56,601 nt of DNA, taken from Candidatus Avimonas merdigallinarum. GTDB taxonomy: Bacteria > Bacillota > Clostridia > Oscillospirales > Acutalibacteraceae. A program made the translations under genes and the position numbers. The stretch spans positions 1-56,601 of the forward strand of contig CAJFGS010000016.1 in NCBI GenBank assembly GCA_904377855.1, in the 5' to 3' direction. How positions within the stretch are numbered: the first letter of the stretch is position 1; every line of letters begins with the position of its first letter. The notes under the pieces were generated by a model. It saw only the letters and a program-made list of their open reading frames with translations, searched no databases and was not told the origin of the DNA. This document shows positions 23,849 through 32,748 of the stretch, piece after piece.

Positions 23849-24211
23849 CTATTCGCTTCCAACTTCTAACGCAAAGCCGCGCAGCATTTCCAAATCGAAT
23901 CGATTCTCCTTCAGCCATTTCTGGGCGTCAAAAGCTCTTGGATTGGCCGCCGCGGAATCGGATGGATACGCCCTTTCCGCCGGGCTATACTGCAGCCCGA
24001 TTTTTGTCAGATACGGCTCGTACTCTTTGGGGATATGCCCCTTTTCGTCCGTCAGGTATAGCAGGCTCAAAACCCCGTATTTTGATAAGTCGTCCATCTT
24101 TTCCTCCACGGATTTGTGCGATTGGAGGATTTCCGGGATTTCCGTCATTCCATATTCGTCGATGCAAACGCGGTTTCATTCTTTCCATAATGCATCCGCT
24201 TGATAGTCCAT
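23849..24211 (-). pseudogene. Small cytosolic protein gene interrupted by a TGA codon
   Basis: The likely start is the ATG at 24211, 11 bases after the upstream stop and behind GGTGGAG. It reads MDYQADALWKE, then TGA (24178-24176), then continues in frame NRVCIDEYGMTEIPEILQSH to TAA at the end, about 120 codons in all. Downstream of the TGA the first ATG is at 24148, but it has a poor ribosome binding site, and the coding-like sequence clearly begins before it. The product would be hydrophilic (EEKMDDLSKYGVLSLLYLTD, AQKWLKENRFDLEMLRGF) and helical. A single base change or re-initiation would explain it; recoding is less likely. No family recognised. Confidence 0.65.
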
Positions 24212-24222
24212 TGCTTTTGGCG

Positions 24223-25008
24223 TTACTCCACCCGGTCAATCGGCAGGACAGGGCCGGTAATGTTGTAGCCTCTGGACTTATTAGTTCCCACTTCATAGTC
24301 ATCCCAATATCCCGTGGCATATATCCGGTATGCGCCGCTTTCATACCGGTATCCGATAAGAAGAAGCCCGTCCGTAAGATAATGGTAAGAACTGTGACCA
24401 AATCTGGATGTACGCCATTCCTGGTCGGCCTCCATCATATTCTCGTAAATCTGTACGGTCGGATCGATCTTTTTTACGTCCTCCAGGGTGTCCCCCTCTT
24501 CAATGGAGGCGAAATCCGCATAGGATCGGTTCCCGTCCACATAAAACCATTCCCGCAGGGTGGTCGGAGGTCCTCCCTCCAAGTCTGGGGACAGGAACAC
24601 GTACAGCAGCCCGCCCTGCTCAATTTGGTACACAAAGTACACAAATCCGTCCTCATTTTTCCGCACGCACTGGACGGGGAAGACCGCGTGCAGCTCGGCA
24701 ACCGTGATGTATTCCGTTGTGAAATGCAGGTAAGGCTCCAGGAACAGCTGCTCCATCATGTCGTTGATGTCGTAGGATACCGTGACCAGTTTCTGCCACG
24801 GGGTCTCGTTATCCACCCACTCGGTGATATCCGCCGGCAGTTCCGGGACGGAAGGGTCGGCGGGAGGGGCCGTGGTGGAAGTGGTGGAAGAGGAATCCGC
24901 CGCCGAAGGCAGGTGCAGCTCCCGTTTGAGTTTGTCGGCCTTGCCGCGGCACCCGGCGCAGCAAAGCAGGAGAAGGACGCAGGCTGTCAGCAGGGCAATC
25001 CGTTTCAT
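24223..25008 (-). CDS. Hypothetical lipoprotein
   Basis: 261 residues with a lipoprotein signal (LLTACVLLLLCCAGC, lipidated Cys near residue 20) and a Ser/Thr/Pro linker (SSSTTSTTAPPADPS). The outside domain has EYITVAELHAVFPVQCVRKN, VYFVYQIEQGGLLYVFL, GNRSYADFASIEEGDTLEDV and GLLLIGYRYESGAYRIYA; the segment 'IEEGDTLEDVKKID' is reminiscent of BLIP/SmpA-like small lipoproteins. No firm family. First gene of the operon behind a strong promoter. A tiny relic of a related gene lies at 12909-12943, so this lipoprotein type was once present more than once. Confidence 0.8.
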   Translation of the reverse strand: MKRIALLTACVLLLLCCAGCRGKADKLKRELHLPSAADSSSTTSTTAPPADPSVPELPADITEWVDNETPWQKLVTVSYDINDMMEQLFLEPYLHFTTEYITVAELHAVFPVQCVRKNEDGFVYFVYQIEQGGLLYVFLSPDLEGGPPTTLREWFYVDGNRSYADFASIEEGDTLEDVKKIDPTVQIYENMMEADQEWRTSRFGHSSYHYLTDGLLLIGYRYESGAYRIYATGYWDDYEVGTNKSRGYNITGPVLPIDRVE

Positions 25009-25184
25009 GAAATCGCCTCCTTTTCATCGCCGGGCGGGTTCCCGCTGAATCCGGCCGGGTCAGCCGCCCATTCCTCTTTCCCAGCACCAGAGCAGGCAGC
25101 GGGAAGGGAGCCATGGCAGCCCGCGGGAACGGGATGCCGTCTCCCCGCAGAAATCATCCCCGAATTGTTCGAAGCCTCAATTTC

Positions 25185-25213
25185 ATATTAACGAAAATAT
25201 ACGAATATGTCAA
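25185..25213 (-). promoter_or_regulatory. Promoter of the five-gene envelope operon
   Basis: TTGACA (plus 25208-25213) and TAATAT (25185-25190) are 17 bases apart on the minus strand. The leader to the lipoprotein start is about 170 bases; I see no known riboswitch in it. Confidence 0.75.
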
Positions 25214-25299
25214 ATATCTTTCTAAATATTAAGCAAAAAATAAGCAGAGTTTTGCGAGGACACGGACGCTCTTTTCCGCCGCGCGTGAACAGCAAAGGG

Positions 25300-25324
25300 A
25301 CCTCCCGCCAGTCTGGCGGGAAGT
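25300..25324. terminator. Hairpin downstream of tatD
   Basis: An 8-bp core stem (TCCCGCCA / TGGCGGGA) with a three-base loop and partly paired flanks. It may end tatD transcription on the minus strand, although the better T-run (TTTCTTTT) is on the plus strand. Its sequence resembles the terminator at 22111. Confidence 0.5.
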
Positions 25325-25466
25325 TTCTTTTATCCGATTCTCCTGCGGCGGCATCCGCGCTGCCGAGGCTTCCTGTCCAGGCACAGCAGCTGTCGTGTGG
25401 CCGGCTTCCCTTGGCGTTTTCACGGCGTGGTTTTGACAGGGAAGCAGCGCCTCCCGCCCCGGCCGT

Positions 25467-26267
25467 TTATGCGAGTTTCAGCGCGGCCGGAGGGATGCCG
25501 TACAGCCGGCAGGCGTTGGCGCGGGCCTGGTCTGTCAGCGCCTGGGGCTCCTCCCCGCGGACGGCGGCGATCGCCGCGGCCGTATAGCGGATGAGCCCCG
25601 AATGGCAGCGCTGCCCCCGGAAGGGGACCGGGGTCATATACGGCGCGTCGGTTTCCAGCACCAGCCGATCCGCCGGCACCATGGCGGCGACCTCCACCGG
25701 CTTGCGGGCGTTTTTGAAGGTGACGGCCCCGCCCAGCCCGATGTACATCCCCAGTTTCAGGATCTCCTCCGCCATCTCCACGCTGCCCGAAAAGCAGTGG
25801 ACCACCCCGCGGGGCTGGTACCGCTTCAGCAGGCGGAGGGTATCCTCGTGCGCCTCCCGGTCGTGGACGATGACCGGGACGTCCAGCTCTTTTGCCAGGG
25901 CGAGCTGCTGAGCGAACAGGTCTTGCTGGGCTTCCCGCGGGGAGAAGTCGTAATGATAGTCCAGCCCGATCTCCCCCAGCGCCACGACGCGGGGGTGGGC
26001 CAGGAGGGCGCGCAGCTGCCCCATGGCGTCCGCCGGCGCCTTTTGGGCCTCATGGGGATGGATCCCCGCCGCCGCCCAGACATAGGGGAACCGTTCCGCC
26101 AGCGCGATCCCGGCGCGGGCGGAGGGAAGGTCGCTGGCCGCATTGACCACCCCGCAGACCCCTTCCCCGGGGAGGGAGGACAGCAGCGCCTCCCGGTCCT
26201 GCGCAAAGCGCTCGTCGTCGTAATGGGCGTGGGTGTCGAAAATGCCGTAGAGTTCCTGTCCGTCCAT
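25467..26267 (-). CDS. tatD: TatD family metal-dependent hydrolase (DNase)
   Basis: 266-residue TIM-barrel hydrolase, a cytosolic 3'-5' exonuclease in characterised members. The start at 26267 has AGGAAGGAATG upstream. Motifs: FDTHAHYDDERF (metal-binding His pair), GIHPHE, LGEIGLDYHYD (Glu ligand), VIVHDREAHEDTL, GVVHCFSGS and LETDAPYMTPVP (final Asp). Follows metG on the same strand, a common Firmicute order; a terminator separates them. Confidence 0.93.
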   Translation of the reverse strand: MDGQELYGIFDTHAHYDDERFAQDREALLSSLPGEGVCGVVNAASDLPSARAGIALAERFPYVWAAAGIHPHEAQKAPADAMGQLRALLAHPRVVALGEIGLDYHYDFSPREAQQDLFAQQLALAKELDVPVIVHDREAHEDTLRLLKRYQPRGVVHCFSGSVEMAEEILKLGMYIGLGGAVTFKNARKPVEVAAMVPADRLVLETDAPYMTPVPFRGQRCHSGLIRYTAAAIAAVRGEEPQALTDQARANACRLYGIPPAALKLA

Positions 26268-26343
26268 CGTCTCATTCCTTCCTGCTCCGGCCCGGTTCCG
26301 GCTGCCCCGGTGGGCCGGCATTTCCCGTAGGCGGCTGAAAAAA

Positions 26344-26378
26344 GGCCGCGGCAGCCCGCTCCCGGGTCCGCCGCGGCC
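26344..26378 (-). terminator. Terminator of metG
   Basis: GGCCGCGGC pairs with GCCGCGGCC across 17 bases, followed on the minus strand by TTTTTT. It lies 40 bases past the metG stop. Confidence 0.8.
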
Positions 26379-26417
26379 TCCGCCGGTTCTCCTTAGCGTC
26401 CTGTTTATTGTCCCCGC

Positions 26418-28400
26418 TTACCGCACCCGGCTTCCAGGCGCCACGCCGTCCACAAAGAGGACCCGCACGTCCTCCCCGTCGTCGGCGGCGAGGATCATCC
26501 CCTGGCTTTCCACCCCGCAGAGCACCGCGGGCTTGAGGTTGGACACCAGCACCACCCGCCGGCCCTTGAGCTGGTCGGGCGTGTACCATTTGGCGATGCC
26601 GGAGCAGACGGTGCGGGGGGTCCCGCTGCCGTCGTCCAGGGTGAGCTTGAGCAGCTTCTTCGCCTTCTTCACCGGCTCACAGTCGGTGATCTCCGCAACC
26701 CGCAGGTCGATTTTCGCGAAATCGTCGATGGTGATTTCGGGGAGGAACGCGACGTTTTCCGCCTTTTTCTCCGCCGCTTCCGGCTGGGCGTCCGCCGCGG
26801 CCTTGGCCTCGTTTTCGGCCTGGATCTGCGCCAGCATCTTCTCCGCGTCGATCCGGGCGAAGAGGGGGGTGGGGGTGCCGACGTGGTAGCCTTCCGCCCC
26901 GCCGAAGCCGGCTTTGACCGAATCCATCCCGGCCAGGCTGCCCTCTACCCCGATTTGGGCGAGGATCTTCCCCCCGGTTTCGGGCATGAAGGGGGTGAGC
27001 AGGATGCCGAGGATGCGGATGCACTCCACCAGGTTGTACAGCACGTCGTTCAGGCGGGGGAGGGAGGCTTCCTCCTTGGCCAGCACCCAGGGCGCGGTTT
27101 CGTCGATGTATTTGTTGCACCGGCGGGCCAGGGACATCACGGCCTCCGCTGCGTCCGCGTTGCGGTAGGCATCCATGAGCCGGAAGTAATCGGCCACCGT
27201 CTGCGCGGCCGTGGCGCGCAGGTCGCGGTCGGTTTCCTCCGCGGCTTCCGCGGGCCGGGTGAGGGTGCCGCCGAAGTATTTGTTGGTCATCGCGATGCTG
27301 CGGTTGACCAGGTTCCCCAGCGTGTTGGCCAGGTCCGCGTTGTATTTGGTGATAAGGCTCTCATAGGTGATGGAGCCGTCCTGCGCAAAGGGGATTTCGC
27401 TGAGCAGGTAATACCGCACCGCGTCCACCCCGAAAAGGCGGGCCAGGTCGTCGGCGTACAGCACGTTCCCCTTGGATTTGCTCATCTTGTCCTCGCCCAC
27501 CAGCAGCCAGGGATGGCCGAGCACCTGCTTGGGCAGCGGCTCGCCCAGGGCCATGAGGATAATCGGCCAGTAAATGGTGTGGAAGCGGACGATATCCTTG
27601 CCGATGACATGCAGGTCGGCCGGCCAGTATCTGGCGTATTTCTCCCCGCTCCCGTCCGGGCTGTACCCGATGCCGGTGATATAGTTGGACAGGGCGTCCA
27701 GCCAGACATAGACCACGTGCTTCGGATCGAATTCCACCGGGATGCCCCAGGTGAAGGAGGTGCGGGACACGCACAGATCGGACAGCCCGGGCTTTAAGAA
27801 GTTGTTGACCATCTCCGCCCGGCGGGAATCGGGCAGGAAGAAATCGGGGTGGTCGTTGTAATAGGCCATCAGCCGGTCCTGGTATTTGCTCAGGCGGAGG
27901 AAATACGCCTCCTCCTTCGCGTCCACCACGTCCCGGCCGCAGTCGGGGCATTTCCCGTCCTTGAGCTGGGAGGCGGTGAAGAAGGATTCGCAGGGCACGC
28001 AGTATTTGCCTTCATACGTGCCCTTGTAGATGTCCCCCTGGTCGTACAGCTTTTTGAAGATTTTCTGCACCGCCTGCTCATGGTCGGGGTCGGTGGTGCG
28101 GATAAAGCGGTCGTAGCTTATATTCATGCAGTCCCAGACCGCCTTGATCTGGGCGGAGACGCCGTCCACATATTCCTTGGGGGCCATCCCCTGCGCTTTC
28201 GCATATTCCTCGATTTTCTGCCCGTGCTCGTCCGAGCCGGTGAGATAGAAGACGTCAAACCCCATCATCCGCTTGTAGCGCGCGATCATATCCGCCAGCA
28301 CCGGATCGTACACGTTCCCGATATGCGGCTTGCGCGAAGTGTAGGCAATGGCGGTGGTGATGTAGAATTTTTCCTTCCCGGAATGGTCATGTTGGCACAT
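26418..28400 (-). CDS. metG: Methionyl-tRNA synthetase with C-terminal tRNA-binding domain
   Basis: Charges tRNA-Met. 660 residues. The HIGH box reads HIGN (residues 26-29) and the KMSKS loop is DKMSKSKG (~305). A zinc-binding insert has CVPCE and CPDC. The helical anticodon-binding domain covers ~360-530, and an EMAP/Trbp111-like tRNA-binding domain covers ~555-660 (IDDFAKIDLRVAEITDCEPV, VCSGIAKWY, VLVSNLKPAVLCGVESQGMI). A Lys/Ala/Glu linker (ENEAKAAADAQPEAAEKKAE) joins them. GGGGAGG precedes the start. No T-box leader is evident upstream. Confidence 0.97.
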   Translation of the reverse strand: MCQHDHSGKEKFYITTAIAYTSRKPHIGNVYDPVLADMIARYKRMMGFDVFYLTGSDEHGQKIEEYAKAQGMAPKEYVDGVSAQIKAVWDCMNISYDRFIRTTDPDHEQAVQKIFKKLYDQGDIYKGTYEGKYCVPCESFFTASQLKDGKCPDCGRDVVDAKEEAYFLRLSKYQDRLMAYYNDHPDFFLPDSRRAEMVNNFLKPGLSDLCVSRTSFTWGIPVEFDPKHVVYVWLDALSNYITGIGYSPDGSGEKYARYWPADLHVIGKDIVRFHTIYWPIILMALGEPLPKQVLGHPWLLVGEDKMSKSKGNVLYADDLARLFGVDAVRYYLLSEIPFAQDGSITYESLITKYNADLANTLGNLVNRSIAMTNKYFGGTLTRPAEAAEETDRDLRATAAQTVADYFRLMDAYRNADAAEAVMSLARRCNKYIDETAPWVLAKEEASLPRLNDVLYNLVECIRILGILLTPFMPETGGKILAQIGVEGSLAGMDSVKAGFGGAEGYHVGTPTPLFARIDAEKMLAQIQAENEAKAAADAQPEAAEKKAENVAFLPEITIDDFAKIDLRVAEITDCEPVKKAKKLLKLTLDDGSGTPRTVCSGIAKWYTPDQLKGRRVVLVSNLKPAVLCGVESQGMILAADDGEDVRVLFVDGVAPGSRVR

Positions 28401-28490
28401 TTGCGTTTCCTCCCCTGCCGCCGCAGCCGGGCTGACGGGCGGCGTAGCGCCGGCCGCTTCCCGCTGAACCGCACGGCCGGTATTTCTTAT

Positions 28491-28518
28491 ATTTTACCAG
28501 ACTGCGCGGAAAATACAA
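28491..28518 (-). promoter_or_regulatory. Possible metG promoter
   Basis: On the minus strand TTGTAT (28513-28518) and TAAAAT (28491-28496) are 16 bases apart, about 90 bases before metG. The remaining 362-base divergent gap also holds the ilvE promoter; nothing else is seen. Confidence 0.45.
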
Positions 28519-28664
28519 GGCCCGCCGCCCGAAAAACCGCCGCGGCAAAGGGAAATGCGGCGCGGCAGGTTCCGCCGCCCGGCCCGCCTGCGGGGAACGG
28601 CCGGGGCCGCGGGAGCAGCCTGACGGCGGAAACCGGGAGAAAATGAAAAAATCCCCGCCGCTTC

Positions 28665-28693
28665 TTGCATTTTGCACGGCGTAGGACTATAAT
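28665..28693 (+). promoter_or_regulatory. Predicted ilvE promoter
   Basis: TTGCAT (28665-28670) and perfect TATAAT (28688-28693) with 17-base spacing, 70 bases before the start codon. Confidence 0.65.
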
Positions 28694-28762
28694 TTGAAAC
28701 AGAGAATCCCGGGGCACGCCCCCGGCAGGACGCAGGGACAAAACCGAAAGGACTGGTCATAA

Positions 28763-29830
28763 ATGCAAACGATCGCTGTGCAGCGCACCACCCACCCCAA
28801 GCAGAAGCCGACCGACAGCAGCAAGCTCGGCTTCGGCAACTACTACACCGACCACATGTTCCTCATGAATTACGACGAGGGCGAGGGCTGGCATAACCCC
28901 CGCATCGTCCCGTACGGCCCTCTGGAGCTGGATCCGGCGGCGATGTGCCTGCATTACGGGCAGGAGGTATTCGAGGGGCTGAAGGCCTACCGCGCGCCGG
29001 ACGGCGGCGTGGCCCTTTTCCGCCCGGAAAAGAATATGGCCCGGCTCAACCTGTCCAACGACCGGCTGTGCATCCCTCCCATTGACGAGGCCTTCGCCGT
29101 GGAAGCGGTCAAGGAGCTGGTCCGGCTGGATCAGGACTGGATCCCGGAAGGGGAAGGCAACTCCCTGTATATCCGTCCGTTCATCATCGCGGTGGACGCG
29201 CATGTCGGGGTGCACCCGGCCAACCACCTGCTGTTTGTGATCATCCTCTCCCCGGTCGGCCCCTATTATCCCGAAGGGCTGGATCCGGTCAAGATTTATG
29301 TGGAGCGGCAGTATGTCCGCGCCGTCAAGGGCGGCATGGGCTTTGCCAAGACCGGCGGCAATTACGCCGCCTCCCTCAAGGCGCAGGACGTGGCGGCCGC
29401 GCAGGGGTATACCCAGGTCCTCTGGCTGGACGGCGTGGAGCGCAAATACATCGAAGAAGTAGGGACGATGAACGTCTTCTTCAAGATAAACGGCGAAATC
29501 ATCACCCCTGCCCTGCAGGGCAGCATCCTGGGCGGCATCACCCGGATGTCCTGCATTGAGCTGCTCCAATCCTGGGGCTGCAAGGTGACCGAGCGCCGCC
29601 TTGCATTGGACGAGGTGGTGGCCGCCGCCCAAAACGGCACGCTGGAGGAAGCCTTCGGCACCGGCACCGCCGCGGTCATTTCCCCGATCGGCGAGCTGAA
29701 GGTGGACGACCAGCACATCGTCATCAACGGCGGGAAGATCGGCGAAACGGCGCAGAAGCTGTACGATACCCTGACCGGCATCCAGAATTGCCGCCTCCCC
29801 GATCCGTTCGGCTGGGTGGTGCGGGTCTGA
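28763..29830 (+). CDS. ilvE: Branched-chain amino acid aminotransferase
   Basis: PLP enzyme (fold type IV) for the last step of Leu/Ile/Val synthesis or their first catabolic step; 355 residues. GAAAGGACTGG precedes the ATG. Motifs: LHYGQEVFEGLKAYR, YIRPFIIAVDAHVGVHP, GGNYAASLKAQ with the Schiff-base Lys, LWLDGVERKYIEEVGTMNVF, and LQGSILGGITRMSCIEL. Stands alone with its own promoter and terminator. Confidence 0.96.
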   Translation: MQTIAVQRTTHPKQKPTDSSKLGFGNYYTDHMFLMNYDEGEGWHNPRIVPYGPLELDPAAMCLHYGQEVFEGLKAYRAPDGGVALFRPEKNMARLNLSNDRLCIPPIDEAFAVEAVKELVRLDQDWIPEGEGNSLYIRPFIIAVDAHVGVHPANHLLFVIILSPVGPYYPEGLDPVKIYVERQYVRAVKGGMGFAKTGGNYAASLKAQDVAAAQGYTQVLWLDGVERKYIEEVGTMNVFFKINGEIITPALQGSILGGITRMSCIELLQSWGCKVTERRLALDEVVAAAQNGTLEEAFGTGTAAVISPIGELKVDDQHIVINGGKIGETAQKLYDTLTGIQNCRLPDPFGWVVRV

Positions 29831-29886
29831 GCGCCCGCCTGCGCGGCAAAGGGGCAGCATCGCGCCCCACCATAGGCGATCATCGG

Positions 29887-29915
29887 GAAAACCGGGGAAA
29901 TGCTCCCCGGTTTTC
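29887..29915 (+). terminator. Terminator of ilvE
   Basis: A perfect 12-bp stem (GAAAACCGGGGA) with loop AATGC, then TTT. The next gene begins 22 bases later. Confidence 0.8.
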
Positions 29916-29936
29916 TTTGGGTAAGGAGGGAAGGGG

Positions 29937-30878
29937 ATGCCGGTTGTCTGTTACCGCGTCCCGGAGGAATACGACGGGAATCTGGTGAAAAATTTCCTGC
30001 GCCGGGGCTGCGGGGTGTCCTCCCGGCTGCTGGCCCGCCTCAAGGAGGTGGAGGGCGGCATTACGGCGGACGGCGCGCCGGTGCGGGCGGTGGATATCCT
30101 GCGGGCGGGCCAGACCGTGCGGTTAAAGATGCCGCCCGACGCCATCCGGGTGGAGCCCGCCGACCTGCCGCTGTCGGTGGTCTACGAGGACGGGGCGGTG
30201 CTGGCGGTGGACAAGCCGCCCTATCTGGCGGTGCACCCCTCCGCCGGGAAGGAGGGGCCCACCCTCGCCGGCGCGGTGGTGGCCCATTACGCGCGGGAGG
30301 GGACGCCGCTGGCTTTCCGGCCGGTCAACCGGCTGGACAGGAACACCAGCGGCCTGCTCCTTGCCGCCAAGAACCCCCACGCCGCCCACCGGCTGGGAAG
30401 CGGGAACCCGGACGGCACGCGGGTGGAGAAGGAATACCGCGCCCTTGTCCTCGGCCGGCTGGAAGGGGCGGGGGTTGTCGAGCAGCCGATCCGGGTCAAG
30501 CCCGGCTTCGGCATTACCCGGGAGGTCGTCCCGCCGGGGGAAGAGGGCGGAAAATACTGCCTCACCCGCTGGGAGGCGCTGGCCTCCTCCGACAAGCTTT
30601 CCCTGGTGCGGGTCCGCATCGAGACCGGTCGCACCCACCAGATCCGGGTCCACATGGCCTGGCTGGGGCATCCCCTGGCCGGGGATACCATGTACGGCAC
30701 CGATTCGGCCACGCTGCCCCGGCACGCCCTGCACTGCGCCGCCATGCGTTTCCTCCACCCCGAAACCGGGCGGGAGGTGGCGCTGACCGCCCCCCTGCCG
30801 GAGGATATGGCGGCCCTCCTGCGGGAGCGGGGGTGGGACGCGTTCCCTGACCGCTGGGGCGGCTGGGGCGGGGGATAA
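29937..30878 (+). CDS. RluA family pseudouridine synthase
   Basis: 313 residues. An S4-like RNA-binding N-terminus (VKNFLRRGCGVSSRLLARLK, RAVDILRAGQTVRLKM) is followed by the catalytic domain with DKPPYLAVHPSAG, FRPVNRLDRNTSGLLLAAKN (catalytic Asp in RLD), EKEYRALVLG, and IETGRTHQIRVHMAWLGHPL. The usual HRLD reads NRLD, which is common in this branch. The exact uridine target (23S rRNA or tRNA) cannot be told, so I give no symbol. TAAGGAGGG precedes the start. Confidence 0.92.
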   Translation: MPVVCYRVPEEYDGNLVKNFLRRGCGVSSRLLARLKEVEGGITADGAPVRAVDILRAGQTVRLKMPPDAIRVEPADLPLSVVYEDGAVLAVDKPPYLAVHPSAGKEGPTLAGAVVAHYAREGTPLAFRPVNRLDRNTSGLLLAAKNPHAAHRLGSGNPDGTRVEKEYRALVLGRLEGAGVVEQPIRVKPGFGITREVVPPGEEGGKYCLTRWEALASSDKLSLVRVRIETGRTHQIRVHMAWLGHPLAGDTMYGTDSATLPRHALHCAAMRFLHPETGREVALTAPLPEDMAALLRERGWDAFPDRWGGWGGG

Positions 30879-31058
30879 CCGGGAGCGGCCCCCGCCGCGG
30901 AAGCGGGCCCGGGAAGGGAGGGTTCCGGAAAATCCTGAGATTTTCTTAAAGTTTGCATTTTTGACATCCTTTTGAAGGGCAAGGATGCTATAATAGAAAA
31001 AATTCCTGCCTGCGGGAAGGACCGCCCGGCAGATGTTCCCCAAAAGGAGGAATGGGAT

Positions 31059-32009
31059 ATGCCCGCGATGGTGACCCATTACGAATTTGCGCTCCGTGTG
31101 TTTTCCAAGCTGAAAAAGGCGGGGGTGGAGGTGGCCAATCGGGACGCGGCCCTGATTGGCGCGCAGGGCCCGGACATCTTCTTTTTCCATCGCGTGCTGC
31201 CGTGGGAGCCGGGGCAGAGCTACGTCGTCGCCGGGCAGAAGCTGCACCGCATCAGCCCCGCCCGCCTGTTTGAGGAGTTCCGCCGCGTCCTGCGCGCGGA
31301 ACGCCGGCAGGCCGACGCAATGCTGGGGTATGTGGAGGGCTTTTTCTGCCATTATGCGCTGGACCGCGCCGCCCACCCCTATATCCTCTGGGCGCAGGAG
31401 AAATTGACGGGGGAGGATCCCGGCTACGGGAAAAACGCGCACCAGTACCATTTCCGGATCGAAAGTGCGCTGGATACCCTCACCCTGCGCCGGGAATCGG
31501 GGAGGCTCATGAGCGATTTCAAGCTGCAGACGGTGCTTCCCAAGGATCACGACGGCCTTTACCTGGCGGTGGGCCGGCTGTACCGGCCGGTGCTGCTCCG
31601 GCTGTTCGGTATGGACGCCCCCGCGGAACTCCTGGCCCGCGCGCCGGGGGATATGCGGCAGGCGCTGTTTTTCATGACCGACCGCTCCATGCTGCGGCAG
31701 AAGCTCCTTTTCCGCCCGGTGGAAAAGCTGACCCGGGGCGGCCATTTCGCCACCTCCCTGATGCGGCCGCTGAATACCGGCGACTGGGACTATGCCAATG
31801 AAAAGCATGCCGAATGGACAAACCCCTTTGACGAGGTCTATACCAGCACGGACAGCTTTTTCGACCTCTATGATCTGGCGGCCAATGAGGCGGCGGATAT
31901 GATTATCGAGTTCCTCGGCGCGCTTTCAGGCAGCCGCTCGATGCAGGAAATCACGCAGGACCGCGGCTTTTCCAGTGATCTCCCTGGGGTCTACGAAATT
32001 AAAGGCTGA
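31059..32009 (+). CDS. Zinc-dependent phospholipase C family protein
   Basis: 316 residues, starting at 31059 behind AAAAGGAGG; the open frame from 30972 lacks a site. It matches PF00882-type proteins: THYEFALRVFSKL, ANRDAALIGAQGPDIFFFHR, GYVEGFFCHYALDRAAHPYI and HFRIESALDTLTL, with several His residues suited to zinc binding. No signal peptide, so an intracellular enzyme with unknown substrate; true secreted phospholipase C activity should not be assumed. A TATAAT at 30989-30994 probably belongs to its promoter. Confidence 0.85.
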   Translation: MPAMVTHYEFALRVFSKLKKAGVEVANRDAALIGAQGPDIFFFHRVLPWEPGQSYVVAGQKLHRISPARLFEEFRRVLRAERRQADAMLGYVEGFFCHYALDRAAHPYILWAQEKLTGEDPGYGKNAHQYHFRIESALDTLTLRRESGRLMSDFKLQTVLPKDHDGLYLAVGRLYRPVLLRLFGMDAPAELLARAPGDMRQALFFMTDRSMLRQKLLFRPVEKLTRGGHFATSLMRPLNTGDWDYANEKHAEWTNPFDEVYTSTDSFFDLYDLAANEAADMIIEFLGALSGSRSMQEITQDRGFSSDLPGVYEIKG

Positions 32010-32163
32010 TTTCCTGCCCGGATTCCCCCGCGGAAAGCGGCTTTCCCCGGGCCGGCGGAAGGCCGCGCCCCGGCGGGGAACGTCCGGGCAAGCCCTCCCT
32101 GCCGCTTTGGCCCGCCCGCTTCCCTATAATATATAATATATGTATAAAAGGAGCGCGACCCCT

Positions 32164-32631
32164 ATGGATACGCTGAAAAAGATTGCAAGCTTCCAGATCG
32201 ATCATACGCGGCTGACGCCCGGTATGTATACCTCCCGCGTGGACGGGGATGTGGTCACCTACGACCTGCGGTTTGTCCGCCCGAATACGCCCCCTTACCT
32301 GGAGACGGCGGCGATGCATACGATAGAGCATCTGTTTGCCACCTATGTCCGCAGCAGCGAGCACAGCGGCGGGGTGGTGTATTTCGGGCCGATGGGCTGC
32401 CGCACCGGCTTCTATTTTTTGACGCGGGGCCTTTCCCCCGAAACGGCGATCGGCCTGACCAAAGACGCCCTGGCCTTCATTGCCGGCTTCGAGGGGGAAA
32501 TCCCCGGCGCCACCGAAAAGGAGTGCGGCAATTTCCGGGAGCATGACCTGCCGGCCGCCCGGAAGTATGCGGCGGGCATGGTCCAGGTTTTGGAAGATTG
32601 GTCGCCGATCCGACTGGATTATCCCGCATAA
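32164..32631 (+). CDS. luxS: S-ribosylhomocysteine lyase (autoinducer-2 synthesis)
   Basis: 155 residues. Splits S-ribosylhomocysteine into homocysteine and the AI-2 precursor DPD, in the activated methyl cycle. Start at 32164 with AAAGGAG eleven bases upstream. Motifs: SFQIDHTRLTPGMY, MHTIEHLFATYVR (metal-binding HxxEH), YFGPMGCRTGFY and KECGNFREHDL, which carries the catalytic Cys and the third metal-binding His region. TATAAT boxes at 32124 and 32132 lack a good -35. Confidence 0.97.
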   Translation: MDTLKKIASFQIDHTRLTPGMYTSRVDGDVVTYDLRFVRPNTPPYLETAAMHTIEHLFATYVRSSEHSGGVVYFGPMGCRTGFYFLTRGLSPETAIGLTKDALAFIAGFEGEIPGATEKECGNFREHDLPAARKYAAGMVQVLEDWSPIRLDYPA

Positions 32632-32709
32632 AATCGGTATAATCCACCATGAAATCGATATTCAGAGGAAAGAATTTTAACAAAAAGTCATGAACCTTTT
32701 TGATAAGGG

Positions 32710-32737
32710 TTGCAATCCTGTAACTTTTGAGTATAAT
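32710..32737 (+). promoter_or_regulatory. Predicted promoter of the M23 peptidase gene
   Basis: TTGCAA (32710-32715) and perfect TATAAT (32732-32737) are spaced by 16 bases, giving a leader of about 130 bases. Confidence 0.65.
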
Positions 32738-32748
32738 AAGATACAGGT

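Noticed and set aside
28401-28490. T-box leader for metG
   Set aside because: The leader is too short and lacks the T-box sequence.
30961-30994. TTGACA with TATAAT before the phospholipase-like gene
   Set aside because: The spacing is 22 bases, too long for a normal promoter; only the -10 box is kept as likely.
32124-32137. TATAAT boxes before luxS as a full promoter
   Set aside because: No -35 hexamer at the right distance in the GC-rich upstream DNA.
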